Made by a program: the position numbers and the translations under genes. From assembly GCA_031271375.1 (NCBI GenBank), contig JAISVU010000316.1, positions 1-6,794 of the forward strand: a DNA stretch of 6,794 nt. Direction: 5' to 3'. How positions within the stretch are numbered: the stretch's first letter is position 1; every line of letters starts with the position of its first letter. Source of the DNA: Clostridiales bacterium (GTDB lineage: Bacteria > Bacillota > Clostridia > Lachnospirales > WRAX01). The notes beneath the pieces are model-generated. The model was given only the letters and a program-made list of their open reading frames with translations. It did not search any database and was not told the origin of the DNA. This document shows, piece by piece, positions 6,554 to 6,794 of the stretch.

Positions 6554-6608
6554 CCCAACGGAACAGTCTCGCTTAAAGTAACCATCCAGGCTCCAGGTTC
6601 CTTTTTAT

Positions 6609-6794
6609 CTAGGCTCTATCCTGTACCGCCTCCACCCCCGGCAGCTTCTTCCCTTCAAGGAACTCCAGCGAAGCCCCGCCGCCTGTGGATATATGGGTCA
6701 TCTTGTCGGCAAAGCCCAGCTGATCCACAGCCGCAGCCGAATCCCCGCCGCCGATAATCGTAGCGCCGTCTATCTCGGACATTGCCTGGGCGAC
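6609..6794 (-). CDS. pgk: Phosphoglycerate kinase, C-terminal 61 residues (N-terminus outside window)
   Basis: Pgk transfers phosphate between 1,3-bisphosphoglycerate and ADP in glycolysis. Only the C-terminal end is seen: TIIGGGDSAAAVDQLGFADK, then HISTGGGASLEFLEGKKLPG, ending VEAVQDRA before a TAG at 6611-6609. The GGGDSAAAV nucleotide-binding turn and the STGGGASLE motif are diagnostic, and the C-terminus has the normal family length. The rest lies beyond the window edge; there is no sign of damage. It precedes tpiA in the same direction, as is common in Bacillota. Confidence 0.95.
   Translation of the reverse strand, partial: VAQAMSEIDGATIIGGGDSAAAVDQLGFADKMTHISTGGGASLEFLEGKKLPGVEAVQDRA

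Overview
The window looks like a chromosomal segment of an anaerobic Bacillota bacterium, probably class Clostridia. This rests on the style of the enolase and triose-phosphate isomerase proteins, a pgk-tpiA-eno run, AGGA-type ribosome binding sites, and use of a TTG start. The lineage is an inference; no rRNA or other marker gene is present. All five intact or edge-cut genes lie on the minus strand, so transcription runs from high to low coordinates.

Right part (6794 down to 4381): a lower-glycolysis cluster. It holds the last 61 residues of phosphoglycerate kinase (pgk), a 145-base spacer carrying a dispersed-repeat-like sequence, triose-phosphate isomerase (tpiA), and, 16 bases later, enolase (eno). 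All visible catalytic residues of tpiA and eno are present. The gpmI gene often found between tpiA and eno in Bacillota is absent here.

Middle (4380 to 4247): a gene-free spacer with a perfect 14-bp inverted repeat. It may end the glycolytic transcript, control the downstream genes, or both.

Left part (4246 down to 1): the SbcCD (Mre11-Rad50 type) DNA end-processing nuclease. sbcD is complete (382 residues from a TTG start). sbcC is cut by the window edge exactly in its LSGG signature, after 930 complete codons. sbcD and sbcC usually touch or overlap, but here 305 bases separate them. That gap holds a plus-strand remnant of a hybrid sensor kinase / response-regulator receiver domain that has lost its middle, followed by a good sigma-70-type promoter facing sbcC.

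The most notable points are (1) the collapsed receiver-domain remnant splitting sbcD from sbcC, (2) a low-complexity ACAC/AAAG sequence that reads through in frame inside sbcD as KDTKNTKK, and (3) a diverged, opposite-orientation relative of that sequence in the pgk-tpiA spacer. I see no CRISPR array, tRNA, rRNA, complete insertion sequence or novel multi-gene system; the core content is housekeeping.
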